Of a DNA stretch of 64,000 bases, positions 35,158 through 44,477 are shown piece by piece; the first letter of the stretch is position 1; every line of letters starts with the position of its first letter. The stretch comes from Methanococcoides alaskense. GTDB lineage: Archaea > Halobacteriota > Methanosarcinia > Methanosarcinales > Methanosarcinaceae. The stretch lies in contig NZ_JAVDQI010000009.1 of assembly GCF_031454185.1 (NCBI RefSeq), positions 30,556-94,555 on the forward strand. Direction: 5' to 3'. The notes below the pieces were generated by a model. That model was not told the origin of the DNA, did no database searches, and worked only from the letters and a program-made list of their open reading frames with translations. The position numbers and the translations under genes are program-made.

Positions 35158-35879
35158 TCATCCTCCTGAACAGAAAGAGAAGGCTCAAGTATCTCCACCC
35201 CATCACAAACATAGTTCTTATCATGTCGTTTATTCTGAACTATTTCCAAAGGAGTTTCCGATAATGCCGTGATGGCCTCATCCTTTTCCATTCCAAAAAG
35301 AACTGCAAGTGCAATGATCTCCCGAGGTGCACGCAGACCAAAGACAGATGAAGCGTTGCTTGTAAGCAACATTGGAACATCAAATTTCCTTGAAAGTGCC
35401 AGATAATCCCTGAAATGAGAGAGACTGTGCACACGTCTGCCGCCACGGGACATGATCAACGAATCAATATCAAATCCAATAGCAACATTATTTTCACTCG
35501 CAGATCTTGCAAGTACATGATTTAAGCCACTTCCCTTTGGAGTGGCTGGATGTAGAAGGACATCAACGTTCGAATTCTCCAATGCTGCACGATTAATTCC
35601 CTCATCCCCACCATGCACAGCCAGAACATCCACTTTATTGCGATATTTACCAACAAGACCATGAAGCTTAGAGGGATTTGAAGCCACAAGCTCGACCGTA
35701 CGAAAAATATCAAAATCTTCAACGAGATCCGAACTTAGTGGCCCTTCTGCAGTGGAATGATTGCTCAGGCCGATCCCGGCAAAACCAAGATGTTTTGCCA
35801 TTGAGATCAGTTCGTCTGCCGTATTTTTACCATCCGGCACAGAGTGTACACTAAGATCATAGAATGGACGTTCAGCCAA
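35154..35879 (-). CDS. rnp3: RNase P protein component 3 (Rpp30)
   Basis: A 241-aa TIM-barrel Rpp30 protein. FYDLSVHSVPDG at the N terminus and VDVLLHPATPKGSGLNHVLA in the middle are recognisable. It starts at TTG 35879 with GGAGG six bases upstream, overlapping the end of the COG1325 gene by eight bases. It overlaps rnp2 by four bases. Confidence 0.93.
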   Translation of the reverse strand: MAERPFYDLSVHSVPDGKNTADELISMAKHLGFAGIGLSNHSTAEGPLSSDLVEDFDIFRTVELVASNPSKLHGLVGKYRNKVDVLAVHGGDEGINRAALENSNVDVLLHPATPKGSGLNHVLARSASENNVAIGFDIDSLIMSRGGRRVHSLSHFRDYLALSRKFDVPMLLTSNASSVFGLRAPREIIALAVLFGMEKDEAITALSETPLEIVQNKRHDKNYVCDGVEILEPSLSVQEDE

Positions 35880-36327
35880 ATAATTCCTCCACGATCCTGC
35901 CGGCTTCCAGCCGATCCTTTGGATACGTTTCGATCTTCACTTTCACGATTATCGCATCCGATGAAGAGGATAACTTGATCTGGCCATTGTAAGCTGCCTG
36001 CTTGTCGAACCTCAGATGGAACATCTGGTCATCATCAAGCCGGTCAGGCATCTCCTCACGAAGAAGTTCTACATCTTCAGGCGTCATGTTCGGTCTGACG
36101 AATGCGGCAAAGGCCTTTGTGTCGGGCTTGCGCTTGATAGTTGCACTGAACGTGGTAATAGGATTACCATGATACCCTTCGAAGACCAGGGACTCAACGT
36201 ACTTATCAGTATCAGTACACTTGCCCTTGTCAAATGAATTCAATAAAAAGAGATCCAGAGCAGATCTTACTCTGGACTCATCCTCAGTAGCATGTGCGCT
36301 TACACGCACAGAGATATAGTGGATCAC
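35872..36327 (-). CDS. COG1325 RNA-binding protein of the exosome superoperon
   Basis: A 151-aa archaeal protein of the COG1325 type, predicted to bind RNA and long associated by gene order with the exosome and RNase P. The core VSAHATEDESRVRSALDLF and MFHLRFDKQAAYNG segments are conserved in the family. It starts with GTG whose last bases overlap the L15e stop (GTGA). The biochemical role is unproven. Confidence 0.87.
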   Translation of the reverse strand: MIHYISVRVSAHATEDESRVRSALDLFLLNSFDKGKCTDTDKYVESLVFEGYHGNPITTFSATIKRKPDTKAFAAFVRPNMTPEDVELLREEMPDRLDDDQMFHLRFDKQAAYNGQIKLSSSSDAIIVKVKIETYPKDRLEAGRIVEELFG

Positions 36328-36917
36328 TTTTTGCTTCTGTTGAGGTTTGATCGTACGCTTGGCCGGGTCTTCTCAGTACCTGTACCGCGTGTCTGCATGC
36401 CTCTGCCCTTGCGGCCTGCACTGGTCTTACCACGGAATACCCTACCGCTGTGAGCCTTGCCACAGATCCAGTTGAGATTCTTGTCAGATTTGATGACAGG
36501 GTGGCTTGGGTCAACGAGAATTACCTCGTACCATTTCTGCTTACCATCTTCGCCTACCCAGTAAGAGTTAAGGACTTCCATGTTAGGGTACTTCCTTGCA
36601 GCACGCTCTTCAGAGATCCTTTGAATGCTCTTACCGACAGTGATCTTGTTCTTACCGGTGTGCTGAGTACGCCTTCCACGAATGTAACGGGACTTTCTCA
36701 TGCTACCCCTTCGTACCTTTACACGAGCAACAACGATACCCTGCTTGGCCTTGTAACCAAGTGATCGTGCACGGTCGATACGTGTTGGACGTTCTACTCT
36801 TGTAACAGAGCCTTCCTTTCTCCATACCTGAAGCCTTTCCCATCTAAGGTCACGGACGTAAGTCTCGTCGGGGTTCTTCCATGCATCTCTTATATATCCA
36901 TAAAATGATTTTGACAA
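36324..36917 (-). CDS. rpl15e: 50S ribosomal protein L15e
   Basis: A 197-aa L15e. SKSFYGYIRDAWKNPDETY and RPTRIDRARSLGYKAKQGI are the family segments, and the C terminus is very basic. TTG at 36917 has GGTGA five bases upstream and matches the usual N terminus, so it is preferred to GTG at 36926. First gene of the superoperon that runs to prefoldin beta. Confidence 0.96.
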   Translation of the reverse strand: MSKSFYGYIRDAWKNPDETYVRDLRWERLQVWRKEGSVTRVERPTRIDRARSLGYKAKQGIVVARVKVRRGSMRKSRYIRGRRTQHTGKNKITVGKSIQRISEERAARKYPNMEVLNSYWVGEDGKQKWYEVILVDPSHPVIKSDKNLNWICGKAHSGRVFRGKTSAGRKGRGMQTRGTGTEKTRPSVRSNLNRSKK

Positions 36918-37190
36918 CTTATTCACCTTGTTTCATGTTAGTTTCACGGTTCAACTGAAGTTTTCAGCCACATTCCCACGGGACATTATCCCGACAATGA
37001 AACATCGATTAGTACGTACACTATGACATTTAAGTCTTTGTATCCAACAGGACTGAAAGGATGATGGCCTTAACTAACTAAACAAAAATAAGAAAAGAAA
37101 ACATGGAGCTGGAAAAAGTGGGCATCTCGAAAGCAAGATCATATGAAATTAAAAAAATGTAAGTTGAGAGATAAAACCCTCAACTAATTC

Positions 37191-37856
37191 TTAATAATAG
37201 GGCTCACCTGTACGATATATATCAATCAGTTCACTGATATCTGAGATTGATGTTGAGCCCTGTAAACGGTAGTCATCGATTGCCGCACTCACTTCACCAA
37301 TATCGATCAAATAGTCCTTGTTCGTATCATACGGATGGTATGGAACTACAGGGTCTGTAGCTGGTTCACCCCATCCGAAGTTCTGCGTGTACGTTGCAGC
37401 ATTGCTGTATGTACTGCTATCGTATGCAAAATCGCCAACCCATACACCAATACCGATCTCATTATAACTGGGATTCAATATATTTTTCCTGTGCCCAGGA
37501 GAAGCCATAAGACGTTCATGAGCTATTGTAACACTTGGAGGTACCCTGAAAGCAATGTTCTCAGCAACTCTATAGGATTCATAACCAGAGCTCCTGATCC
37601 TTGTAGAGAAAGAAGTACCATCGTATGAATTATGGCTGAAATAATCTTTGTCTATCATCTCTTGACTATGCTCACTTGCCACATCGTTAAGAAGAGAATT
37701 GAACCTAAAGGGATCAAGCCCATTTTCTTCGCGCTCCTGATTAATAAGGTCAAGCATCTGCTGCCCTTCCTCAGCATATGGATTATCAGCACTTGCCCCG
37801 GGGACAAACAAACAAACAATTAGCAAGGAAACCAATAGGATCTTTAATTTTTTCAT
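37191..37856 (-). CDS. Secreted CAP/SCP-domain protein with dockerin-like tail
   Basis: A 221-aa secreted protein. Residues 1-24 are a signal peptide (hydrophobic core, PGASA cleavage region). Residues about 30-165 form a CAP (SCP/PR1/YkwD) domain with LLNDVASEHSQEM, AENIAF and SPGHRKNILNPSYNEIGIGVW. The C terminus has an EF-hand-like DTNKDYLIDIGEV and a second weaker copy, as in dockerin modules that bind cohesins. The CAP function in archaea is unknown. It is transcribed alone. Confidence 0.85.
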   Translation of the reverse strand: MKKLKILLVSLLIVCLFVPGASADNPYAEEGQQMLDLINQEREENGLDPFRFNSLLNDVASEHSQEMIDKDYFSHNSYDGTSFSTRIRSSGYESYRVAENIAFRVPPSVTIAHERLMASPGHRKNILNPSYNEIGIGVWVGDFAYDSSTYSNAATYTQNFGWGEPATDPVVPYHPYDTNKDYLIDIGEVSAAIDDYRLQGSTSISDISELIDIYRTGEPYY

Positions 37857-38228
37857 TTTTCAATTACCGCCCATTTTTAGAATTAGACCATTCATTAGCA
37901 ATAGTCCAATATTTATCAAACTATGTTTATACAAATCCGATTTCCATATTGCATTGAACAACTATATACATCTAATGTACACAAGTCTGAAAAAAATAAG
38001 TAAATTAAGGCAGTTCAAGATCACATATTAAAGAGATTAAAATAGAAATGTCATTGTAGTTGTAGGATGGCAGGAATATCCATACCAAATTTTATCGAAT
38101 AAAACCTGCAACACAAAAACATTGTTTTGGGAGTGATAACATGTGTAAAGCCATATGACCACTCTTGAAAAAGTTACATTTTAACAAGCTCACAATTTTT
38201 TGCAACTTTTATTTATGTTCTCATTTTT
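37857..38228. other. AT-rich gene-free stretch
   Basis: 372 bases without a supported gene between the CAP protein start and the HEPN-HEAT stop. It holds the promoter region of the CAP gene and T-rich tracts (38190-38228) just past the HEPN-HEAT stop that could end its transcript. I see no tRNA, array or long repeat. Confidence 0.6.
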
Positions 38229-40328
38229 TTAAGACTTGTTAATATTATCCAATGCCCATTTGCAAGCATCTTTAATTTCAACAAAATTTGTCGTTTTCAG
38301 AATATTTTCAATATCCCCTTTTGCAGTTTTTGACTTTATGTGCCCTAGAGAATAGATAGAATATAGCCTAACATCATATGAAGTGTCACTTAATTTATCA
38401 GATAGACAACTTACAAAATATATACTTTGCAAGTATCCCATCGTTCTTATGACTTCCTTTCTTACACCTTCGTCACCATCATACGCCAACCTTATAAGTT
38501 CGTACTTATTTGCATAAGTGCCTACTAGAGCAATATATTTCATGCAAGAAATCTTAATTTGTACATTGTTTTTCTTTAAATTATGAGTAATATATTGCAT
38601 TGCGTCTTTGTTTTTTAACAAACCAAGAATAAGTGCAGATTCTGAAACTACTAGAGGGGAATCATCTATCTTAAACAAATCACCCACTTTATTTTCCAGA
38701 TTATTTAAGTCATCTTTCGAAATGCCATTATAGACCAATTTCAAAAAGAATAATGCAGAATAGCGAACTTTATGGTCATCATCATCCAAAAGAGGCAATA
38801 TAATATCTGAAGCAATATATGGAGGCAGATTATTCTTAAAAATTAATTCTTTGCCTTTTATGGAGCATCCATTGCTTTCATTAATATGGCAATACTTATT
38901 GATGAACCAAACTGCAAATTTATTGGCATCAACCCTATTATTCCAATTACGATATAAAATAGCAAAGACTTTGAAAGCATTTGAAGGGGTTTCAAGGCGT
39001 TTGGCCACATCATCCATTTTTTCAGTTTTTTGAACCTTAATGAATTTAATTAAATACATTAGAGTGTTGTAATAATAATTTTCTAATTTATTTACATGCT
39101 CTTTCTTTGCAATATCATAATTTCTTCCATGGACTATATTATTCCTATGTCTATATATTTCATAAAGACCATCTGAAATAGTAATTCCACTATATGCTGC
39201 ATACAGCCACTCCAATATTGAAATCCTCAATATTACAGAATAAGAATTTGGGCCTTCGGTAGTATTCTCCAAAAGTAGTGACTCAAAAGCCATTATATAA
39301 AGAATTATTTTAATGTCTAAATCAGATTCCTTCAAAGCTTTACTAGAAAACAAAACAGATCTTTGTATTTGATTCTTAGTATCTTCGTTTTTTAATGAAT
39401 CTACATCATTCCATAAAGTGAATAGATTTGATTTATACAAGACATTTTTACTAATTTCGAGATTAGAAAGAGTATCAATATTATGAGTCATCCCACAAGG
39501 ATAACCAGTAGATATTTCTCGATAATAACAATGCACACCAATATCAAAATCCATAAATTCGTGGTCATGATATACTCGCGTCCGCTTACCCCCTAGTAGC
39601 CCAACATTGTTTTCAAAATATAGCAACCTAATGAAACTTATAAACAAATTTGCTCTTTTTCTTGCACGTTCAATAACAAAACTTGGATTTGTTCCTTTTT
39701 CATACATTTCAATACACACTTTACCAACAAAATGGTTTCCAAAAATTGTCTTAACGTGCTCAAAATGCTTAGAAGATAACTCTTTTTTAAAATCATTCGA
39801 GTTAAAAATAATGAAATTGCAACCTTTTTTACCGTTTAAACGAAGGTGAATTAATTTTTCCATATCCTCATTGAAAGACAAGTATATCATAGGGATAATT
39901 ATCCTATATTCAAAAACTTGCTTATATATGGATTTGATAGTTTCATCAATTAGCTGATCTACATATTCATCATTAAATGCAGCAGATTCACCTTCATTTT
40001 CAAATTTGGAGATGAAATTAAGAATAAATGTTTCTAACTTTCCTGCAAGCTCTTCCTTCTTAAATGAATCCAATTCTTTTTTACCAGTTTGACGATTAAC
40101 TTTTAAGTAGTATTCTAACTTCCAATCCTGCTTGACAAAAAACAAAATCTCTTCAAACTTGCTACTTGTAGTTCCTGATATTTGTATTTCTTCTACCGGC
40201 AACTGGTATGATTCAGGAACACTGATAGTCCTATAGCCAAACTGATCAAGAGAAGATTCTTGATTTTGAATTGTTTTAACCAATTGTTTCAATAATTTGC
40301 TCAATTTTTGTTTCTTTTTATTGGACAA
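38229..40328 (-). CDS. HEPN-domain protein with C-terminal HEAT repeats, probable defence gene
   Basis: A 699-aa protein. Around residues 310-430 lies a helical HEPN-type region with the RNase motif R-x(4-6)-H in RHRNNIVHG. The last 220 residues are HEAT-like repeats (for example LLDDDDHKVRYSALFFLKLV, YDVRLYSIYSLGHI). The N-terminal 300 residues are unassigned. The gene is strikingly AT-rich compared with its neighbours and has no operon partner, both signs of transfer. It starts 64 bases downstream of the tRNA-Trp gene. HEPN RNases with repeat scaffolds are common in abortive defence; the trigger here is unknown. Confidence 0.72.
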   Translation of the reverse strand: MSNKKKQKLSKLLKQLVKTIQNQESSLDQFGYRTISVPESYQLPVEEIQISGTTSSKFEEILFFVKQDWKLEYYLKVNRQTGKKELDSFKKEELAGKLETFILNFISKFENEGESAAFNDEYVDQLIDETIKSIYKQVFEYRIIIPMIYLSFNEDMEKLIHLRLNGKKGCNFIIFNSNDFKKELSSKHFEHVKTIFGNHFVGKVCIEMYEKGTNPSFVIERARKRANLFISFIRLLYFENNVGLLGGKRTRVYHDHEFMDFDIGVHCYYREISTGYPCGMTHNIDTLSNLEISKNVLYKSNLFTLWNDVDSLKNEDTKNQIQRSVLFSSKALKESDLDIKIILYIMAFESLLLENTTEGPNSYSVILRISILEWLYAAYSGITISDGLYEIYRHRNNIVHGRNYDIAKKEHVNKLENYYYNTLMYLIKFIKVQKTEKMDDVAKRLETPSNAFKVFAILYRNWNNRVDANKFAVWFINKYCHINESNGCSIKGKELIFKNNLPPYIASDIILPLLDDDDHKVRYSALFFLKLVYNGISKDDLNNLENKVGDLFKIDDSPLVVSESALILGLLKNKDAMQYITHNLKKNNVQIKISCMKYIALVGTYANKYELIRLAYDGDEGVRKEVIRTMGYLQSIYFVSCLSDKLSDTSYDVRLYSIYSLGHIKSKTAKGDIENILKTTNFVEIKDACKWALDNINKS

Positions 40329-40391
40329 ACCATATCACCAAAAGAATCTAGAGATATAACTCCATAATAGTATTACAAGAAAAGAAATACG

Positions 40392-40587
40392 TGGGGCTGG
40401 AGAGATTCGAACTCTCGATCGACGGGTCTCTCCGAACAACTGCCTTACGACAGTCAATTCTTAAGAACACACATCAGTGCTCCAACGGCTCTTCACCGAC
40501 CCACTCCGTCGAGTAGATCTCAGTAGACCCGTTGTTCATCATTTATCCGCTGGAGCCCGTCGCCATTCCAGGCTAGGCCACAGCCCC
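40392..40587 (-). tRNA. tRNA-Trp (CCA) with 122-base intron
   Basis: Acceptor stem GGGGCTG pairs with CAGCCCC. The anticodon arm is ACGGG-CTCCAG with the intron after position 37, then A38 and CCCGT. The T arm is GAGAG-TTCGAAT-CTCTC. Exon 1 is 40550-40587, the intron 40428-40549 and exon 2 40392-40427. Anticodon CCA gives Trp. CCA is not encoded at the 3' end. An intron-containing tRNA-Trp is typical of euryarchaea. Confidence 0.93.
40428..40549 (-). ncRNA. Box C/D guide RNA within the tRNA-Trp intron
   Basis: The intron contains, in order, box C (ATGATGA), box D' (CTGA), box C' (GTGAAGA) and box D (CTGA). The guide before box D is complementary to the anticodon loop so that the fifth base pairs with C34. 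The guide before D' pairs with the 3' anticodon stem so that the fifth base pairs with C39. This matches the known archaeal pre-tRNA-Trp guide that directs 2'-O-methylation at positions 34 and 39. Confidence 0.9.
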
Positions 40588-40700
40588 GCAACCTTGCGAT
40601 TACAACCCAAAGAGGGAGCTCATCGGTGATATAGGTATCGGTTTAAAGAACAAAAATGATTCAAGAATGTAACAATTGCACATCCTTCAACCCAAAAAGA

Positions 40701-41747
40701 TCATTCTGCATTAATAAGGTCAGCAAGTTCAAGACAGATCTTTTCGATCTCCTCACGGATAGTATCGACAGAAACTCCGAGAAGACCTGCAAGATAAAGT
40801 GCTCCTCCGGCACCTACCCCTTCCTTCACATAACCAAGCTCATACTGCCTCAATCCCTTGTGGGAAGAATTACCAAAACGAGGATCAATAGCAAACATAT
40901 CAGCTTCAAGTGCATCGATGACCCCATTGAAATTCGCAGTCTCATCATTAGCGACATAACTTGTGGTCACGATGGACACATTGCTAAGATCAGTACCCAG
41001 ATGCTTCATGAAAGCATACACCGCTGCCATCTGAGTCCCACCTGCAAGGATAACGCGCTTACCTTTAAGACCTGAAACAAGACCAGCCACGGCTGGCATC
41101 ATTGGATCTCCAAGACAGGAGACCGCACGCACAGGATCTCCTTTAAGACTTCCAGAAATGATGCCTGATGCATCCATTGCCTCTTTTACGACCCTTCTCT
41201 TAAGTTCCACAGGATTCTCGGAAGAACTGCTACTCACATTACTATCATATCCGAGAGCATCAAGAACACCCATGGCAGTGGTCGTACCGGCAGGAGTGCT
41301 CTCCCCTATTACGAACATATCATGGTCATCGCGAACCCTCTCGCCAACAGAAAGTGCAGCCTTGATGATACCTTCAACATCATGCACCGCAACATCGTTC
41401 CTGATATCTTCCCCATACCTTGCACCCAGGTCCTCAAAAGGAACCATGGGAGGAAACTTCAGACCAGAGTTCACAAAAAGATGTGGAACCCCTGAAAGCT
41501 GTAATGATGCACGTGTAATAAGTCCGGGGGTGGGAGTATTATAAGGAGGCGTCATCGGGATCACAGGAGTACTGATGATCCCACCAGTCTCCACAAGCTC
41601 CGCGTCGCCTGTCGGAGTATAATCCGTAAGCTTAGCAGTCTTTCCTGCCGCAGACAACTTCTCGATATATGCAGTTTCCGTATTTCCCAATACACAAATG
41701 AATAACGGCTTTTCCGGTCTTTTATCATTAGCTATCAGAGATCCCAT
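40701..41747 (-). CDS. CobT-like nicotinate-nucleotide phosphoribosyltransferase (UPF0284)
   Basis: A 348-aa protein of the archaeal UPF0284/CobT family, predicted to activate the lower-ligand base of cobamides. GESTPAGTTTAMGVL and KGKRVILAGGTQMAAVYAF are CobT-like motifs. Methanogens need large amounts of corrinoid for methyl transfer, so the role fits. It follows proS on the same strand by 20 bases and may be co-transcribed. Confidence 0.87.
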   Translation of the reverse strand: MGSLIANDKRPEKPLFICVLGNTETAYIEKLSAAGKTAKLTDYTPTGDAELVETGGIISTPVIPMTPPYNTPTPGLITRASLQLSGVPHLFVNSGLKFPPMVPFEDLGARYGEDIRNDVAVHDVEGIIKAALSVGERVRDDHDMFVIGESTPAGTTTAMGVLDALGYDSNVSSSSSENPVELKRRVVKEAMDASGIISGSLKGDPVRAVSCLGDPMMPAVAGLVSGLKGKRVILAGGTQMAAVYAFMKHLGTDLSNVSIVTTSYVANDETANFNGVIDALEADMFAIDPRFGNSSHKGLRQYELGYVKEGVGAGGALYLAGLLGVSVDTIREEIEKICLELADLINAE

Positions 41748-41767
41748 ATCAAATCACCCAGTCAGTA

Positions 41768-43204
41768 TCAATAAGTCCTTGCCACGTAAACCCTTGTACG
41801 AGTTTCCTTGTTACAGATAGGACACTTGTAAGTACCATCCTCATCCATATCAGTAGGAATTCCAAGTATGCCTGCACCGGCCTGTTCATCCAGATCGAGC
41901 CCACACTTTTCCTCACCACACCACGGGACAAGAGCAATTCCATCCTGCACCTTTTCCTTAACATCGTCCACAGTAGAACAATCGAAGATGCGCTCGTTCA
42001 ACTCAGCGGTCGCCTTTTCCAAAAGGGCTGCCTGAATTATCTCGAACCTTGAGAGAACCTCATCCTTGATAGAAGCCAGAGGCACCTGTTCCTTCTCACC
42101 AGTATCACGTCTGGCGAGCATTGCAGCCTCGTTCTTCAGGTCCCTCGGACCTATCTCTATCCTCAAAGGAACGCCCTTCATCTCCCACTTATAGTACTTG
42201 GAACCCGGACGTTTATCACTATCATCGATAGTGACCCGAACACCTGCAGCCTCAAGCTCAGCCTTCACATCATTACATGCATTGAGCACAGCTTCCGGCT
42301 CTTTGAAAATGATAGGTATGATAACAACCTGTGTCGGAGCGATCTCAGGAGGAAGTACCAGACCCTTATCATCACCATGGGTCGAAAGCAGAGTGGCAAT
42401 GCACCTTTCAGAAACACCATAGCATGTCTGATGAGCATAGACCTGTTCACCATCAACATCCTCATACTTGATATCAAAGGTCTTTGCGAAATTATCACCC
42501 AAATGATGTGCAGTTCCCACCTGAAGCGTTTTTCCGTCAGGCATCAATGAATCTACTGCAATGGTATAATCAGCACCAGGGAACTTATCCCAGCTAGGAC
42601 GCTTTGAAGGGAGCACAGGAATAGCAAGCCTTTTGTAGAACTCGATATAAAGCCTGATGGCCTCATCCACCTGAGAAGCAGCCTCATCCCAGGTTGCATG
42701 AACAGTATGAGCTTCCTTAAAAGAAGTTATCTCCCGGAGACGGATAAGCGGCCTAGTGTGCTTTGTCTCATACCTGAACGTATTGACGATCTGGTAAAGT
42801 TTCAATGGAAGGTCCGCATGGGAACGCACCCAAAGACGATACATAGGATAAATAGCTGTCTCACTGGTTGGACGAAGCGCAAGTTTCACATCAAGAGGAG
42901 TTGTACCGCCATTGAGGACCCAATAGACCTCTTCTTCGAAGCCTTTGATATGTTCTGCCTCTTTCATGAACTCATTTTCAGGAATTAAAAGAGGGAACAT
43001 CGTTTCCTGATGATCCTTATCAAGCAATCCACGAATGATATCATAAACATTCCTGCGAATGGAAAAACCGAAAGGATACCAGACATATGAACCTTTCACG
43101 GGATAACGTACATCCATGATCTCTGCGATCTGGAGCATATCATTATACCATTCACTGAAATTCTCTTTTGAAGGAAGTGTTGCCTCTTTTTCTTGTTCAG
43201 CCAT
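41768..43204 (-). CDS. proS: Prolyl-tRNA synthetase
   Basis: A 478-aa class II synthetase of the archaeal/eukaryal type with no editing insertion. ALRPTSETAIYPMY is motif 2-like, FRYETKHTRPLIRLREI contains the catalytic arginines and GVSERCIATLL is motif 3. The C-terminal extension has CGEEKCG and CPIC cysteine pairs for zinc. It is the first gene before the CobT-like gene. Confidence 0.97.
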   Translation of the reverse strand: MAEQEKEATLPSKENFSEWYNDMLQIAEIMDVRYPVKGSYVWYPFGFSIRRNVYDIIRGLLDKDHQETMFPLLIPENEFMKEAEHIKGFEEEVYWVLNGGTTPLDVKLALRPTSETAIYPMYRLWVRSHADLPLKLYQIVNTFRYETKHTRPLIRLREITSFKEAHTVHATWDEAASQVDEAIRLYIEFYKRLAIPVLPSKRPSWDKFPGADYTIAVDSLMPDGKTLQVGTAHHLGDNFAKTFDIKYEDVDGEQVYAHQTCYGVSERCIATLLSTHGDDKGLVLPPEIAPTQVVIIPIIFKEPEAVLNACNDVKAELEAAGVRVTIDDSDKRPGSKYYKWEMKGVPLRIEIGPRDLKNEAAMLARRDTGEKEQVPLASIKDEVLSRFEIIQAALLEKATAELNERIFDCSTVDDVKEKVQDGIALVPWCGEEKCGLDLDEQAGAGILGIPTDMDEDGTYKCPICNKETRTRVYVARTY

Positions 43205-43261
43205 AATGTCACCAATAAGATCGAAACGATTAAATAAGAATTTTTGAGCTAAATACAGGCA

Positions 43262-43927
43262 TCATTTATAGTTATTTCCAATCGGCTGGATCTTATCAGA
43301 AGAATCGACTTCCATCTGTGACGTATCAACATCAAAGACGACCATACCGCTATGGAGATCATTAGCTTCCTCGGCTGAGAGCTTTCGTGATACAACTTTC
43401 TCAGAGATTATAGCACTGTTACCAAGAGGATCTTCGATAATGATCGTCAGAGGAAAATCACCAGCTATAGCTTGTTCAAGCTGATCCTGCAACTCCAACC
43501 CACGGGCATACGCATCGGCATCATCTTTGACCCAGCCAGTAGCGGTCACTACAACTGACTGCACCCTTTGGAGAATGCCCTCAATATTGGTAACATATGA
43601 ATCAGAAACAGACCCAGGCTCAACATCGACTCCCAGTTCAGGGATCCTTATGGTGCCTGAGGTCGAACGTATGACCCTTGCATTAAGGTCCTCAAGTCCT
43701 TCTACCTTGAGCTCAAAACGCATAGGCTCTTTCTGAGCAAGTATCATTGTATCCGTGAATCTGAACCCACAGCCACAACAGGAAGTAGAAATGTACATAA
43801 CTTCCCCGAAATAGGGAATTTCATCCCCCTGCCATTTAATAACAAGATCTTCCTGGCACATAGGACAGGAAGTTCTGGTCTCGAATGATCTTGGAGACTC
43901 TTCCCCGGAACTATCCTCTGCGCTCAA
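43262..43927 (-). CDS. ZPR1-type zinc finger protein
   Basis: A 221-aa single ZPR1 domain. The zinc finger is CPMCQEDL followed by SCCGCGFRFTD, and the beta-rich half includes a DPLGNSAII segment, as in eukaryotic ZPR1, a chaperone-like factor for eEF1A. The start is TTG at 43927 overlapping the sepF stop (TTGA). The archaeal function is unproven; aEF1A folding is the natural guess. Confidence 0.88.
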   Translation of the reverse strand: MSAEDSSGEESPRSFETRTSCPMCQEDLVIKWQGDEIPYFGEVMYISTSCCGCGFRFTDTMILAQKEPMRFELKVEGLEDLNARVIRSTSGTIRIPELGVDVEPGSVSDSYVTNIEGILQRVQSVVVTATGWVKDDADAYARGLELQDQLEQAIAGDFPLTIIIEDPLGNSAIISEKVVSRKLSAEEANDLHSGMVVFDVDTSQMEVDSSDKIQPIGNNYK

Positions 43928-44304
43928 TACCTTCCACCAACTATCTTGGATCTGTCTATCTTGACACCGGTCGGAGTGACAAGTACCTGATCATCCTTAA
44001 TACCTGCAATGTCCCCATGAACATCGATAACAACATCTTTCAGATCCTTAAGTGCCCTGTCAAGCATGAGTTTATCAGCCTTGATATTAGAGATATCGAT
44101 CATAAGGATATTGCCATTATAGATCTCTTTCTTCAAGTCAGGAAGTTCGTTAAGGTTCGTAAGTTCTGCCACCCTGATATAGGTCTCTGCAGGTTCATCT
44201 GCCATTTCCTGTTCAAATTTACCAAGGTCGAGCTCAGTATATTCATCAGCATCTGTCGCGCCCTTTACTCCACTTCCAAATATTTTATCCATGAAATTTG
44301 CCAT
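43924..44304 (-). CDS. sepF: Cell division protein SepF (archaeal)
   Basis: A 126-aa SepF. An N-terminal amphipathic segment (ANFMDKIFGSG) serves as a membrane target, followed by an acidic linker and the SepF fold (AETYIRVAEL, GNILMIDISNIK, LKDLKDVVIDVHGDIAGI). Archaeal SepF anchors FtsZ to the membrane. The ATG at 44304 with GGTG upstream is preferred to 44313. It indicates FtsZ-based division in this organism; ftsZ is not in this window. It is coupled to ZPR1. Confidence 0.93.
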   Translation of the reverse strand: MANFMDKIFGSGVKGATDADEYTELDLGKFEQEMADEPAETYIRVAELTNLNELPDLKKEIYNGNILMIDISNIKADKLMLDRALKDLKDVVIDVHGDIAGIKDDQVLVTPTGVKIDRSKIVGGRY

Positions 44305-44477
44305 AGTCAGCACCTTTGTCCTAAGATTCGTTGAATGGATTTAGAATATATCTTTAATAATTCTTTTAATATTTAAGCCATTAGCTATTTTTATTTTCTG
44401 GCTTCGCATCAATGTTATAGGGTTTAATATGGATGTTCATCATATTTTAATGATAGCTTCCCAGCCATCCTGAAATA

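Noticed and set aside
37857..40600. Integration repeats (att sites) around the HEPN gene next to tRNA-Trp
   Set aside because: I looked for a second copy of the tRNA 3' end on the far side of the gene and found none by eye.
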